Source: Trichaptum fuscoviolaceum (Eukaryota; Basidiomycota; Agaricomycetes; Hymenochaetales; Trichaptaceae). Taken from it: 26,005 bases of DNA. Positions 1 through 9,607 of the stretch are shown here, one piece after another. How positions within the stretch are numbered: the stretch's first letter is position 1; every line of letters starts with the position of its first letter. Below the pieces are notes generated by a model. The model was given only the letters and a program-made list of their open reading frames with translations. It made no database searches and was not told the DNA's origin. The DNA lies in assembly GCA_910574455.1 (NCBI GenBank), contig CAJSYZ010000001.1, positions 1 to 26,005 on the forward strand, read 5' to 3'. Both the position numbers and the translations under genes were made by a program.

Positions 1-111
1 TAACCCTAACCCTAACCCTAACCCTAACCCTAACCCTAACCCTAACCCTAACCCTAACCCTAACCCTAACCCTAACCCTAACCCTAACCCTAACCCTAAC
101 CCTAACCCTAA
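1..111. repeat. Telomere, C-strand TAACCC array
   Basis: Eighteen perfect tandem copies of TAACCC (1-108) followed by TAA, then an abrupt change to non-telomeric sequence at 112. The orientation (C-rich strand reading inward) is that of a left chromosome end, so the window begins at a true terminus. There is no transition zone of degenerate telomeric repeats, which fits a young or recently healed end. TTAGGG telomeres are usual in filamentous fungi. Confidence 0.98.
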
Positions 112-748
112 GGTCATCCGATGCCGTCGAAACGTGGACTTGTTCGCCAGATGGAGGTAATTCACATACTCTCTTTCTGAGGAATTCCATCTCTGATTCT
201 TTTTGCTCCAGAACTCGATGTTCACCCGGGACAGGGCTCATGACGTTGAAGCTAGAGCACAGAGTGCTTTGGACTCGTTCCAAGGTCAAGAACCTGCGAA
301 TGGTTACGAGGCCCGTATTATTGACTTGATCAAGTACGTCCTTGCAACATCATATACCCTCAATAACCCTAACGTCAGATTGACAGTGAATTGAACGAAA
401 TTAAACGTGTCAGTGGCGTCCTGGTGCAGTTACCGACGCACCCAAGTTTGCGTCCATTGAGCAACCTCGTTAATCATACGCCTGCCGCTTCATCCACGAC
501 AGTTCCTTGGCTTTCTGACATTCGCCTGTCAGTGACGTACGATGCATGCGATCTGTCGGGCCATTTCCTTCCACAAGGATCCTGGTGAGCGTTGTGTCAA
601 GTCCCGTGTTGCACGACATTTGCTCCTTGCTGCTCCTATTTGAGATCGTACGTGCACCTTTCTTTTGTTTCACGTCGACATCCTAACTTCTTGTAACAGT
701 GATCAAAAGCGATCAGCAGCCACATATCCCAAGAAAGCAAAGCATTAA
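112..748 (+). pseudogene. 5'-truncated gene fused to the telomere; paralogue of the tail-anchored protein gene at 16787-17570
   Basis: The first non-telomeric bases are coding. 113-156 reads in frame as HPMPSKRGLVRQME and matches the end of exon 1 of the complete gene at 16787-17570 (HPIPSTGGLVRQME), with the same splice phase. Intron 1 is 157-211 (GTAATT...CCAG). Exon 2 is 212-333, exactly 122 nt as in the paralogue; NSMFTRDRAHDVEARAQSAL aligns with NSSLVRDKAYDVGARAHSAL. Intron 2 is 334-386 and exon 3 starts INELNEIKRVS against IDNLNQIKRIS. After about 420 the similarity fades. Exon 3 stays open to a TGA at 586-588, or can splice 585-699 into a short exon ending at 748; that last part is tentative. 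About 47 N-terminal codons and the promoter are missing, so it is probably dead, although ATG121 could start a shorter product. Function unknown. Confidence 0.7.
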
Positions 749-1386
749 AGAAGTCATCAAGAGTAGAGCCACCCCGTCCTGAGGTCTCAAGAGTCTCAAG
801 TCTAGCAACGGAATCTAAGCGGCGACCAGTCAATCGACCCACTCATCAGCTGCAGATCTAGGCCAGATCTAATGCTGCAAGGTTTCACTAGACCTGCAAG
901 GTTTCAGGCTCAGTCTTGTCGGTGTCAAGGTTGCCCACTACGCGCACACGTTCTCGCGCTCACGATTCCAGCTCTCCGCGCAAAGACTCCTCCCAAGACT
1001 GCAATGACGACCACCACTCCTGGACATTCTGCTCTTGCCACTCTTGCCTCGCTCTGTAGGACTGTGACCTACCATACACACGAAGAGTGGCTGGTTATCA
1101 CTGCTTTGGCCTATTAGAATATATACTCTATTTGTTGTAACAAAATCTTCGCTGCTGCGCTTAGCATTGGACCGCGCCTGCCACTTGGAATTCCTGGTGG
1201 CCTAAGAGACCGTTCAATATCAAGAAATTTTCTCTGTCTCTTCTGCTAAGTAAAGGAATCAAATACATTGTATGACAGTACTGCCCACCTCTGTAGTGGG
1301 AGTAGCGTTGAAATTAATGCATGTTCGTGTTGGGGACCATTGCTCTGATGGCGTTATACAAAGCTTTACACGATGACGTGAGAAAG
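749..1386. other. Gene-free stretch
   Basis: No convincing gene. Short local repeats occur: the 13-mer CTGCAAGGTTTCA appears twice near 873 and 894, and AGATCTAGGCCAGATCT (near 856) is a near-palindrome. The only open frame (872-1117, 81 codons) lacks an ATG start and resembles no known family. The AT-rich stretch around 1118-1145 could be a decayed repeat end, which cannot be settled here. Confidence 0.4.
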
Positions 1387-1850
1387 ATGTTGGAATTAAG
1401 TTCTTTTTGGGCTGGATTTACATACTGAAGTATGTCCAAATTAGACTTTAAAAAGGGTCGGAAATACATATTAAAGAGGGTCAAAATTACATTCTAGATG
1501 GGTCACATTTATATACTATGGGAGGTCGGATATGGATACTACAGATGTGTTGGATATATACACTTTATGGGCAGATAGGTTGGAAATTACCTCTAATACG
1601 GGTTGGAATTGTGTTCTTTGAGGGGTCAGATAATGATAAACCTGCGGTGTTGGAAATACATTCTTTACAGGGGTTGGATTTAGATACTTTATTCTGTCAG
1701 AATTAGATACTCCAATTGTTGGATATTGATACTCCGATTGTCAGATATTTTATCTAACGGAGGTTGGATTTTACTTCTAATATGGGTCAGTTATACATTT
1801 CAAGTGTCCAGGTGTCAGATAATGGGGGTCAGATGTCAGATAGGTACATT
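1387..1850 (+). repeat. Degenerate 22-24 bp tandem array, about 20 units
   Basis: The motif GG-T-[CT]-x-GA-W-A-T-x-x-A-T-A-C-T recurs in register. GGT[CT] anchors fall near 1390, 1412, 1435, 1458, 1481, 1503, 1526, 1550, 1580, 1603, 1626, 1650, 1674, 1697, 1719, 1741, 1764, 1787, 1807, 1829 and 1836. Spacing is almost always 22-24 bp, with one 30 bp step. Units alternate loosely between GGTC and GGTT types. Individual copies differ at many positions, so the array is old. The period is not a multiple of three, so it is not a protein repeat, and open frames crossing it are by-products. Confidence 0.75.
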
Positions 1851-1928
1851 GAGGTGCTGAAATCCTATTTTGGAATTGAGTCGGTAACCATCATGTACGT
1901 AGAGCTCTTGCTACCGATACTTTATCTC

Positions 1929-2345
1929 ATAATTAACAGATCGGAGCCTCATGAGTCAAGATCTGACAGACGAAAACATGTTACCGCTGGAGTAGATAGA
2001 TCGCGACCGACTAGCATTGATGGACGATCCCATGGAGAGAATCACGGCCAGTACGATGCTATAGCTTATATTCCCTACCCTTCGGACCACCCATCGCTTG
2101 AGGAAATAGTGAGATTCGATCTTGATATGGCTTTAGTCTAACCTGACGCAATGAAGGCTGATTCAGTGCGGGAAGCTACTTACTATCCAAAGGGATCACA
2201 TACACAGCGCGAAAGGGGCAAAGGCAAGGGTAAAGGCAAGGGCAAAGATAAAGGCAAAGGTCGTGGTGTTTTCAAGTTGTTTGATGATGTTCGAGACATC
2301 TTTGTTCGTGCCGGTAATAGGTTCATAAAGTTCCCCAAGAAGTAA
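1929..2345 (+). pseudogene. Open reading segment ending in a Lys/Gly-repeat protein tail, with one internal TAA
   Basis: Two stretches in the same frame are separated only by a TAA at 2139-2141. The first, entered after a plausible acceptor at 1939 (TTAACAG), is hydrophilic and ends LDMALV. The second begins with ATG 2151, contains a run of alternating Lys and Gly (GKGKGKGKGKDKGKGRG, about residues 23-39), and ends RAGNRFIKFPKK at 2343, with the stop at 2345. It is either a small 64-residue basic protein from ATG 2151 or the C-terminal part of a longer gene now broken by the TAA. The Lys/Gly run suggests nucleic-acid binding or a nuclear signal, but that is inference only. No family recognised. 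Confidence 0.25.
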
Positions 2346-3481
2346 TAACGTGTTCTGAAATCTGTGACTATATGATAGTGTAGTCCTCCTCATGTATTTG
2401 CTTACTCCCCAATTGTTGTATTTTAGAAAGCAATGAAACCTCCTCTCTCGATGTTATGGTCTTGATTGCTTGTAGGTACTGTCGGCCCTGACGACCCTAC
2501 ACAATAATTTAGTCTAATTTCACCCGGGTAATTATTATACTTAAGAAGGCTAAGTTTAAATGCCCAGATCTCACGAGTGCTAAATATTGCATCTGTTGGA
2601 CGTGCGGATTGATCCTGGCCCTCCTTTCCTCCCCTTAGCCCTCACTTATCCCTCAGCCCTTCGCCCCCGCCACTCTTTCTGTACGCAAGTCTTCAACTCG
2701 TAGTACAAAATAGTGGGAAATGTAGCCACTTGCCTTGCTGGTCGCCCTAGATATTGGGTCTTCCTCTCACACCGGACCCATCTCCCGATACCTATGTGAC
2801 CCTCATTGCCAGCTCTGTGTGTGTTCGCTGCTACCAGCAGCACATTTATCGCACTTACACAACCTTTCCAACAGTGAGTTCATGAAATCTTCAGTCTACA
2901 CTACTAGTCTCGTTCTGGCTGCTTGGAATTGACTGTGTTTTAGAGGATATACAGTCGTATGATATTATATTTTAATAAATCGGCTTTCGTAACTTCAGTA
3001 TGCCACCCTGTACAATGTAGTGTTAGATGTCCAAGGGACATAGAGTACGAAAGAGGAATCAGGGAAAGCTTTTATGTGATTGTATATGGGTTGAGGGTAG
3101 GCAAGTCTTCACCCTCCTTTAAGATGATATCTCACACGTGCAATTGTAGAGTAAGCCTATCGAACTTTCTTATCGCCTGTTAATCTCCTCCGTGATATTT
3201 CTAATTATGTTAGACGTTCGTACAAATATCGAGACAATACACGGCGAGTTCCTTGTGCTCTAAAAGCATGACGCGAGATCCTGAAAAACTACATTTGCAA
3301 CACACAGTAATTTCTCTGAATAGTCGCAATAGAAAATGCAGGTGTTTTGGTCAATGAACCATGCATACGGAGGAGTAAACGAAGAATAGTATTTGTAGTA
3401 CTCTCGCATGAACCCCCTGTTCGAACACAGTATAACTAACTACATCCTTTTTATTTCCTTCTGTACGTCATATTCCCTAAA
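2346..3481. other. No gene seen
   Basis: Only short open frames without supporting splice structure. 2620-2680 is pyrimidine-rich on the plus strand. No repeat with another part of the window was noticed. It may serve as 3' flank for 1929-2345 and for the minus-strand gene that ends at 3482. Confidence 0.4.
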
Positions 3482-4826
3482 TCAATCCTTCGCTGCCTCC
3501 CGCTTTGCCTTTTTGTATTGTTTGATATATAGGATTGCAGGGCGTAGATGCAAAATCACACGAATTTCACATCCATAGAAAATACTATTGTTACACTGAA
3601 CATTTGAGTCATCGATATCCTTCTTCCTCTTGCTTGAGTCCACTGATGAAGGTCCTGCTAATTCGGGGGTCTGAGTCACGGCGCTCAGAGCACTGATGAG
3701 CTCCCGTGGAGGAAGCTTTTCGTCCATTTGTGCAAGAGCTTTATCGTCCTCAGCTTTAGTGACAGGCGTAAGATTTGCAAAGACTTCGGTTCACCGGTGC
3801 AGTCGGGGTATAGGAAGTACAATGGAGTTGAGAATCCAATTGTCTTTAGTCCCAGACAAATCAATCCAAGCCGGCCTTGGATAGTTGTGCTGGACAACGG
3901 GAAAGTCATTGGGCGGAGAGTCGCTTGTCACAAACCTTTCATATCGGGGGACTGGAAGACCCATGAATAGATAATCGACATGACTGATTTCAGTACTTAC
4001 ATCTTGAGTCGTACAGACCTGGGTCACCGGTATATTTGATGTTGTATCCATAGATGTCTGACGTCCTATCCGCTATCGTGACTAGAGCACTGTATATACC
4101 TATGATTCTAAGTAGCCATACACAAGAAAAGCTTACTTTTCTTTGTCTCTAGCATCCACTTCAAAAAGTCGGGGTATAGTATGTCTCCCCATCGATGCCG
4201 GCCTAGTATCTTAGACAGATCTATATTTGCGTCGAAGCGCACAGTCACATCCGTTCTCTGCTCTATTGTCAGAGTGTCAGGAGATAGACTGGGAGAGTCC
4301 AACCTTTGACACTGTCAAGATTGAGATAACGCCTGACTCATCCGAACCTAATGCGCGTCGTAGCCATTCTGCGATGACGTTAGGGTCGCGACTTCTCCAT
4401 GCATGTCCGCCTTCAGTGCCTTGTCTGAAAGGGCTGCAAATGACTACGAATTGGTATCCGCTATCGTTCTCGTACATCTTGCGCTTTAGCGGCTTGGGTT
4501 TTTTTATCCGTCGCATAATCGGTCTTATACTTGTCTACCATCGCCCGTACACCAATAAGACGAGCTCAGCGTTCTTAAACGATACAGAGTAATTACGGAA
4601 AGCATACCCCCGCTTTCGAGGGAGATTGTGCTGTTGGAAAGTAATTCTTACGAGCGCCAACAGCAGTCGGAGCCGTTGAATGTCAGAGAGTGCGCTCTCC
4701 TGGTTTTGAGGGTATCAAGGCATTGTTCGTTGATACATGAATTCCTTCCCACTCCTCTTCGGGCGGCCGTTCCGTGGTGGCGAACGGTTCATCCCTTGGT
4801 CCAAGCGTGTGTTCAAGGAGGTTCAT
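3482..4826 (-). pseudogene. Decayed multi-exon gene of unknown function, two in-frame TGA codons
   Basis: Read on the minus strand from ATG 4826, with exons 4826-4608, 4534-4304, 4257-4137, 4099-4001 and 3951-3482. The four introns are 73, 46, 37 and 49 nt with GT-AG ends, and frame is kept across all of them. Typical segments are YENDSGYQFVVICSPF, PNVIAEWLRRALG, DANIDLSKILGRHRWGDILY and YPRPAWIDLSGTKDNWILNS; the C-terminus is charged (SSKRKKDIDD) with a basic tail. The frame is broken by TGA at 4685-4683 and at 3793-3791, while coding-like sequence continues beyond each. Both could come from CGA (Arg) by one C-to-T change, or from TGG. The first exon may begin further upstream. No family recognised. 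It lies on the same strand as the next gene, whose stop is at 5398, so it is downstream of it. The 37 nt intron is suspiciously short. Confidence 0.5.
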
Positions 4827-5397
4827 CTGTGTGCTTCCACGTTCTCGAAGCCGTCGAATCAACGGAAATCATTGTACCATGCGCGCGCGGGGATAAAAAT
4901 ATAAGATACATATGATGTGCATCTAATTAGGAGAATCAGAAGCCGATGTGTAATGTGGAGCGGTGAGGAAAGAAGAGCACATTCATTGATCAGCTGACAA
5001 TAAACTCATGGTGATCGCACTCACTCAGAAGAGCCAGAACTAATTTCGCGGTTATAGAAGGCACAACCCGGCCTTCAAGTAATCCTGCTACATGTTGGTA
5101 CTTGCGATAAGCCAGGTCGGCCCTAAATACACACGATAACTATTTCATAAAGTTCTTGTAGCGTCTGCGCCAAGATCTTATATGGTTTCTGTCGCCGACC
5201 AACGCTAAAAGATACATCAACGAGTATTCGAAGCCAACCGTTCTTAACACCTGGATATCCAAGGTGACTACAGCTTAGGAATGTATAAAGGAGATGGAAA
5301 TTTATGACAAGACACGAGTAGTATTAAAAGTGAGTGATACCAATTTAGATGATACAAAAAAACTTAATATATACAAAGACAAGGACTACGATGCAGA
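4827..5397. other. Intergenic between two minus-strand genes
   Basis: No gene supported. It would hold the promoter of the decayed gene at 3482-4826 and the 3' end of the gene at 5398-7265. A short run M-ISVDSTASRTWKHTD in the minus direction (near 4873-4826) could be an additional upstream exon of the decayed gene, but no clean splice was found. Confidence 0.35.
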
Positions 5398-7265
5398 TTA
5401 GATCCTGTAGAGACCTTTACGAATATACCACTTCTGCGCCGTTTGTTCGTGAATAGGTTGCAAACCTTCAGGAATGTCGATCGTATGCATTGGGCATTTT
5501 GCTTTACATAGACGACACCTGAGAGTGATGGATTTTTTCGGATCATTCGTACGTCGTCGAGCGGTCGATCTTTGCCAGGGAGAATACAGGCCGCAATTAT
5601 CACAAGTCACTGGCAGATGAACGCCAAATGGCCGACTGGTATCTGAGCCCCAAATGTACGTTTGATATCCATCGATATTAAAGACATGGATGTGAGCATG
5701 ACTCCCAACATCGCTACCGGTGAGATTTTTCTCCAGTGCACGATGGAATTCCTTTCGATTGAGATAATGGTCATAGAGAGTTTGTGTCACGAGGTTGAGA
5801 GCCAAAGTTGGTTGAAACTTCTCCGCCTCGAATGAGATGATTTGTTCCACAATACCGCTGGAGATAGAATAGCTTAATGACTGTTGAGTCACTCTGAGTA
5901 TGAATCCCTTACCGTGATGCTAGTTTTTGTATACCTTTCATCTGGGCATCGTCTTTCACGTAATCTCCACAACAGCTTAAAACCATTGTAACAGATCGCT
6001 CGAACAGATAGTCTGCCATGTCCCGTACAAATAACCAGTCGAAAAACTTTGAGAGGTGTCAGAAATCATCAATGGCGTGCATTAGTATAAGAGGCAAGGC
6101 ACTGACCTCCTCAAAATCAGTTGCACCGTCGACGGTATGAGAGATCAAACCCTCTGCATTGGAATGCGAATTCACATGTAGAAGTACCCTTTTGAAGCGA
6201 TCGTACTGCTTGTCTTTACTAATTTTGACGATTAATGCCTTCCGCTGCGATTCCAGGTCCTTGTTTTCGCTATCAAACGGAATCCGAATGTAGCACAACT
6301 TTGGAGAAAGACGAAATTAGTTGAATCCTCGTTAGCAGATGGAGCTTACATCACTCGTCTTGCCCAGGTACGAAAGTCTTAGTTGCTCGTGAAGGACTGC
6401 GCCTGTCGCGAAGCCGACCAAAGTAGAAAGAGAAAACTCAAGGATGAGAAGAGGAGCTGTATTCACTCCGGACTTGTAGTCGTGTACGGTACTCGCCTTG
6501 AGATTCCACTAAGGGATGATAAAGTGGTCAACATGCCGAATGTGGTTTTATACTAATTACGCGGAACTCACAGGGTATTTGGGCGGAACACTACCAATCT
6601 TGTACGCATTCTCCAGTTTTAGATTCCAACACAAGGGACATGTGAACTCTTCCGTGGTTCCTTCGTCGTATTGAACACAGTCAAGGCACACGGCGAGTGC
6701 ACACGAGGAAACGTGACACTCAATGAGGTTGCCACCGTCGTGACAGATGCAACAATGCTTTGCATATGAATGTGAGCTGAGCTGTGCATAATTACCTTCC
6801 CGAACTTAAACTTACATCGTCCTTCTGGATCTTCACGAGCTTGTGAGGAAACAGACAAACTTAGATCAAAGTCAGGTAATCAATTAAGTGTCACTCACAT
6901 TGTTTTGAAGGCGGAATCGCTTTTTTTGCCTGTCTTGAACTGGCGTAGCAGTTACGGGAAGAGTAGCCGGAGCGCCTGATATGTAAGCCATAAGAATCGA
7001 TGTGTCTGCAGATAGATTATCAAGGAGGTTCCCACCACTTTGATTGCCCGCGGTGAAGAGTCCTGTAGCAACACCTGTGTCAAAGGAAGAAGAGAAATAT
7101 TATAACAGCACGTACTTTTCCCTTTTATTGTCCCCTGTTTAGTCCTACGGGATACTACGAATGTAAAGGAAAGAAAAGAAAAGGAACAACGAATGTAGTA
7201 AGCTTACATTGCACTCGCGGCGTAGTTCCGCCACGAGATTTTGTGCCTGTGTTTTTCCTCCCCAT
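5398..7265 (-). CDS. PHD-like zinc finger + caspase/CHAT-like domain + zinc ribbon protein
   Basis: Exons on the minus strand: 7265-7208, 7074-6899, 6839-6816, 6757-6572, 6508-6350, 6298-6107, 6046-5935, 5891-5398. Phases fit throughout and give about 466 residues. Residues 88-129 form a PHD-type finger, C-x2-C-x8-C-x4-C-x4-C-x2-C-x12-C-x2-C, with Cys at the usual His position. Residues about 200-300 look caspase-like: a beta-strand with a His motif (LLHVNSHSN, His246) and then VTMVLSCCGD (Cys290/291), the order of the His-Cys dyad in caspases and CHAT proteases. The C-terminal part has IHVFNIDGYQTYIWGS, then two CxxC pairs (about 399/402 and 428/431) forming a zinc ribbon. Intron 6 carries a TACTAAT branch site. 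The join between exons 7 and 8 is uncertain: either a 43 nt intron ending CAGAG or a 19 nt one. Peptidase activity is inferred from motifs only. The domain set suggests a chromatin- or nucleic-acid-linked signalling protease, but the function is unknown. Confidence 0.75.
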
Positions 7266-7513
7266 TGAAAGAGAGAGGAATCTGACAAACTCAATGTTAG
7301 TCCAGGCCCACAAATTCAGATTTTAGTTCAAAGTACTGTTCACCACTATCTGTATGATGAAAGTTCTTGGAAGAGGCCTTAGCGTTTGAGTTGTGAAAAA
7401 AAAAATTCAACTCGTTACACGTGAGGAGATATACGTACGTAATCGTTTCTAAACACGTAATAATTTGTTCGACCTCCTTTCCACCATGACACATGTACGG
7501 ATTATGTCTACTC

Positions 7514-7870
7514 ATTCCTGCGCTCCCGCTCGCGCCCATCCGTTGTCGACAATCTAGAAAGAATGCCGAGGGGCCGACGAGTCAAGCCCAAAACCAAAGG
7601 GAGGCGCAGCATCTGACGAGGAGTAGCCTCGGCAAACGCACAAAGAAGGCTAAGCCGAGTCACCGTAGATAGTGCTACCCATGTAAATAAACATTTGTGT
7701 ACAATACTCACTTTACTTCTGTTCCACATCCTGAATCTCAGCAACAAGCAATGGGCTTTGATATAGCAGGTGGAATCTGCTGATTTAAAGCGGGTAGGTT
7801 CCGCTGGGCAGACAGGCCACGTAGCGGGATCACAGTGATTCGGGTGGCAAGAATAAGGCCTTGTCCGACA
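7514..7870 (-). repeat. Dispersed repeat A, copy 1 (reverse)
   Basis: The reverse complement closely matches 12895-13353 and 14078-14243 plus 15455-15770. Shared landmarks in order are GAGGCCTTGTTCGTGCC (here with small changes), the GCCCAGCGG segment, GTAAAGTGAGTATTGTACAC, a TTTACATGGGTGGCACTATC-type segment, GCTTGACTCGTCGG and a final GCGGGAGCGCAGGA. This copy lacks about 130 bp present near the end of the other two. It sits directly upstream of the 5398-7265 gene, so it may form part of that gene's promoter region. No coding capacity recognised. Confidence 0.75.
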
Positions 7871-7941
7871 CAGGCGATGCGAAATATTCGAGGTCGTTAT
7901 TGTGCGTCGCTGCTGTCTTGAGGCTCGAAGTCGTTCTTGTG

Positions 7942-9607
7942 TCTGCTACCATCTCTTCAACCAAAAGTTAAAACACGTCAACATACTGCTAAAGCTGGAA
8001 AGAAGGCAAAAAGATAAAGAAATCCTTTATATTTTCTTCAGTGACAGACACCGCGTTTTGCATTTCATTTTCTCATATAAAAAGTCTTAAAGCATACCTT
8101 CTTTCTCCACTTGTCTTGAACATTATGCCTTCTTGCGCAGTTTTCATCTGCATCTTCCATCCTCGATTTATTATTACTTTAGCTTAAACGAGTCTACGAA
8201 TACTATATTACGAGTTTTCTTGAAATCTTGTGCATAGTATCTTCTCAAATTATGCAGATGTTCCTTCAGGATATATATTGAGATCATCAGTAGGCCAATT
8301 GAGCAAAGAGCAAATTAGAATATGGAGGTCAAGCAAGATCAAGATCAAAGACTGATACGACATAAACTTAACATTCATTACTACCATATCGCATTACTAC
8401 CATATCGGGTACTACTATTACTAATTACTTTAGTGTCACTTCGATAACATTCTCAGACAGACGATTCTTTCTTCTTATATCTACCTTCACTGAACTTTCA
8501 GATTCAGTCAAATTCATGCTCTCATTCTCAACAAAGCCGCTAACTCAACATATCTCTCCCTAATTATCTATCAGAGATATCAATTACCACGAACATCTTA
8601 CAGATAAGAACCAACTAATATTCCGCAGTAAATCCTAACATTTCCTCCCACACTTTACATCAGGTGTACTTTAAAGCAGAGTAACATTACTCTCCTGTTA
8701 CCCTAATCTGGTCACCTGTCTCGTTAATCTCGGTTGCAATTCTACTCACTACCCAATTACTTTCCTTTTCCGTTCCGCCCCCTCTACCTGTATCATTACG
8801 CTATCCTTGAATTCCGCATAACAACTTACCTAGCTACACCGGAAACATAATCACCGTAGAATATCCCGGTACGCATCATTGTCGCTTTCTCTATTAGTAT
8901 TCGTCATACTGATAATCGTTCTACTCTGCTATATATCTTGCATACACTTCATCGCCTCCCAACTATACGTCTTTAATCACAACACATCTCATTCATCATA
9001 ACCTAGTACTATTGACTACTACTCAACCTTCCAACGCATCCGCGACTACATCGTCTCCTAAGGAACGTCTTCATATTCAAATACTATTCCATTCCATTTA
9101 TTGGTATGTTTCTCATCAATATCTATACGCCCTTCGAAATCTAATACATCTCCGTACTCCTATGTTGCGGCGCTGCTGTGCTATACCACCGTCGATAAAC
9201 TACGCTTCTCCGAATATCCTCAACCGTCGTCCTCCCCAATAAACCCGATATCCTATCATATTTCCATCGCACCGCTCCTCCTCGCTATACGATTTCCAAC
9301 TATCCTGAACCATCGACCTCTCGCTCTATAATATCGCATTCCCGACAACCTGAATATCCTACCGCATTGCAATCCGTATACACGTCCGTCCGTTAACACC
9401 TTTACAATGTATGTATTCTAATCTTTGATTCATCTTCATCTTCGTCTTCGTATTCTAAACAATCTCTACACCCTTCAGATCAATGGACAAGCGCTTCCTC
9501 TTCCGCGTTGAGCAGTTGTCGTAGGACAGTCTCTACGTCCCGGCCCATGGAATTCTCTCCGGCCGCTCGAAACGAGCCTATAACCTCGTCCAAGACCCGC
9601 ACAATAT
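7942..9607 (+). repeat. Long direct repeat B, copy 1
   Basis: This segment reappears at 23912-26005 in the same orientation at high identity: it starts at CTACCATCTCTTCAACCA (7946 and 23916) and is still matching at the window end. Most of it is non-coding and strikingly poor in G on the plus strand (pyrimidine-rich, roughly 8400-9480). The last part holds the leader intron and first codons of the gene at 9483. Copy 2 carries about 430 bp more in the middle. Because it carries a gene start and its upstream region, it looks like a subtelomeric segmental duplication or a low-copy element rather than a simple satellite. Confidence 0.9.

Noticed and set aside
2601..2625. GGATTGATCCTGGCC resembles the start of small-subunit rRNA
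   Set aside because: Only about ten bases agree and the following sequence is pyrimidine-rich and unlike rRNA.
4628..4915. Plus-strand frame of 95 codons
   Set aside because: It has no ATG start and is the antisense of the better supported exon 1 of the minus-strand gene at 3482-4826.
7297..7539. Minus-strand open frame just upstream of the PHD/caspase-like gene
   Set aside because: It spans a poly-A/T run and a likely leader intron; the ATG at 7265 starts the frame that joins the zinc finger. It is probably 5' leader.
9012..9331. Two overlapping open frames on the plus strand
   Set aside because: They lie in the G-poor repeat B, have no features, and copy 2 of the repeat does not keep them intact.
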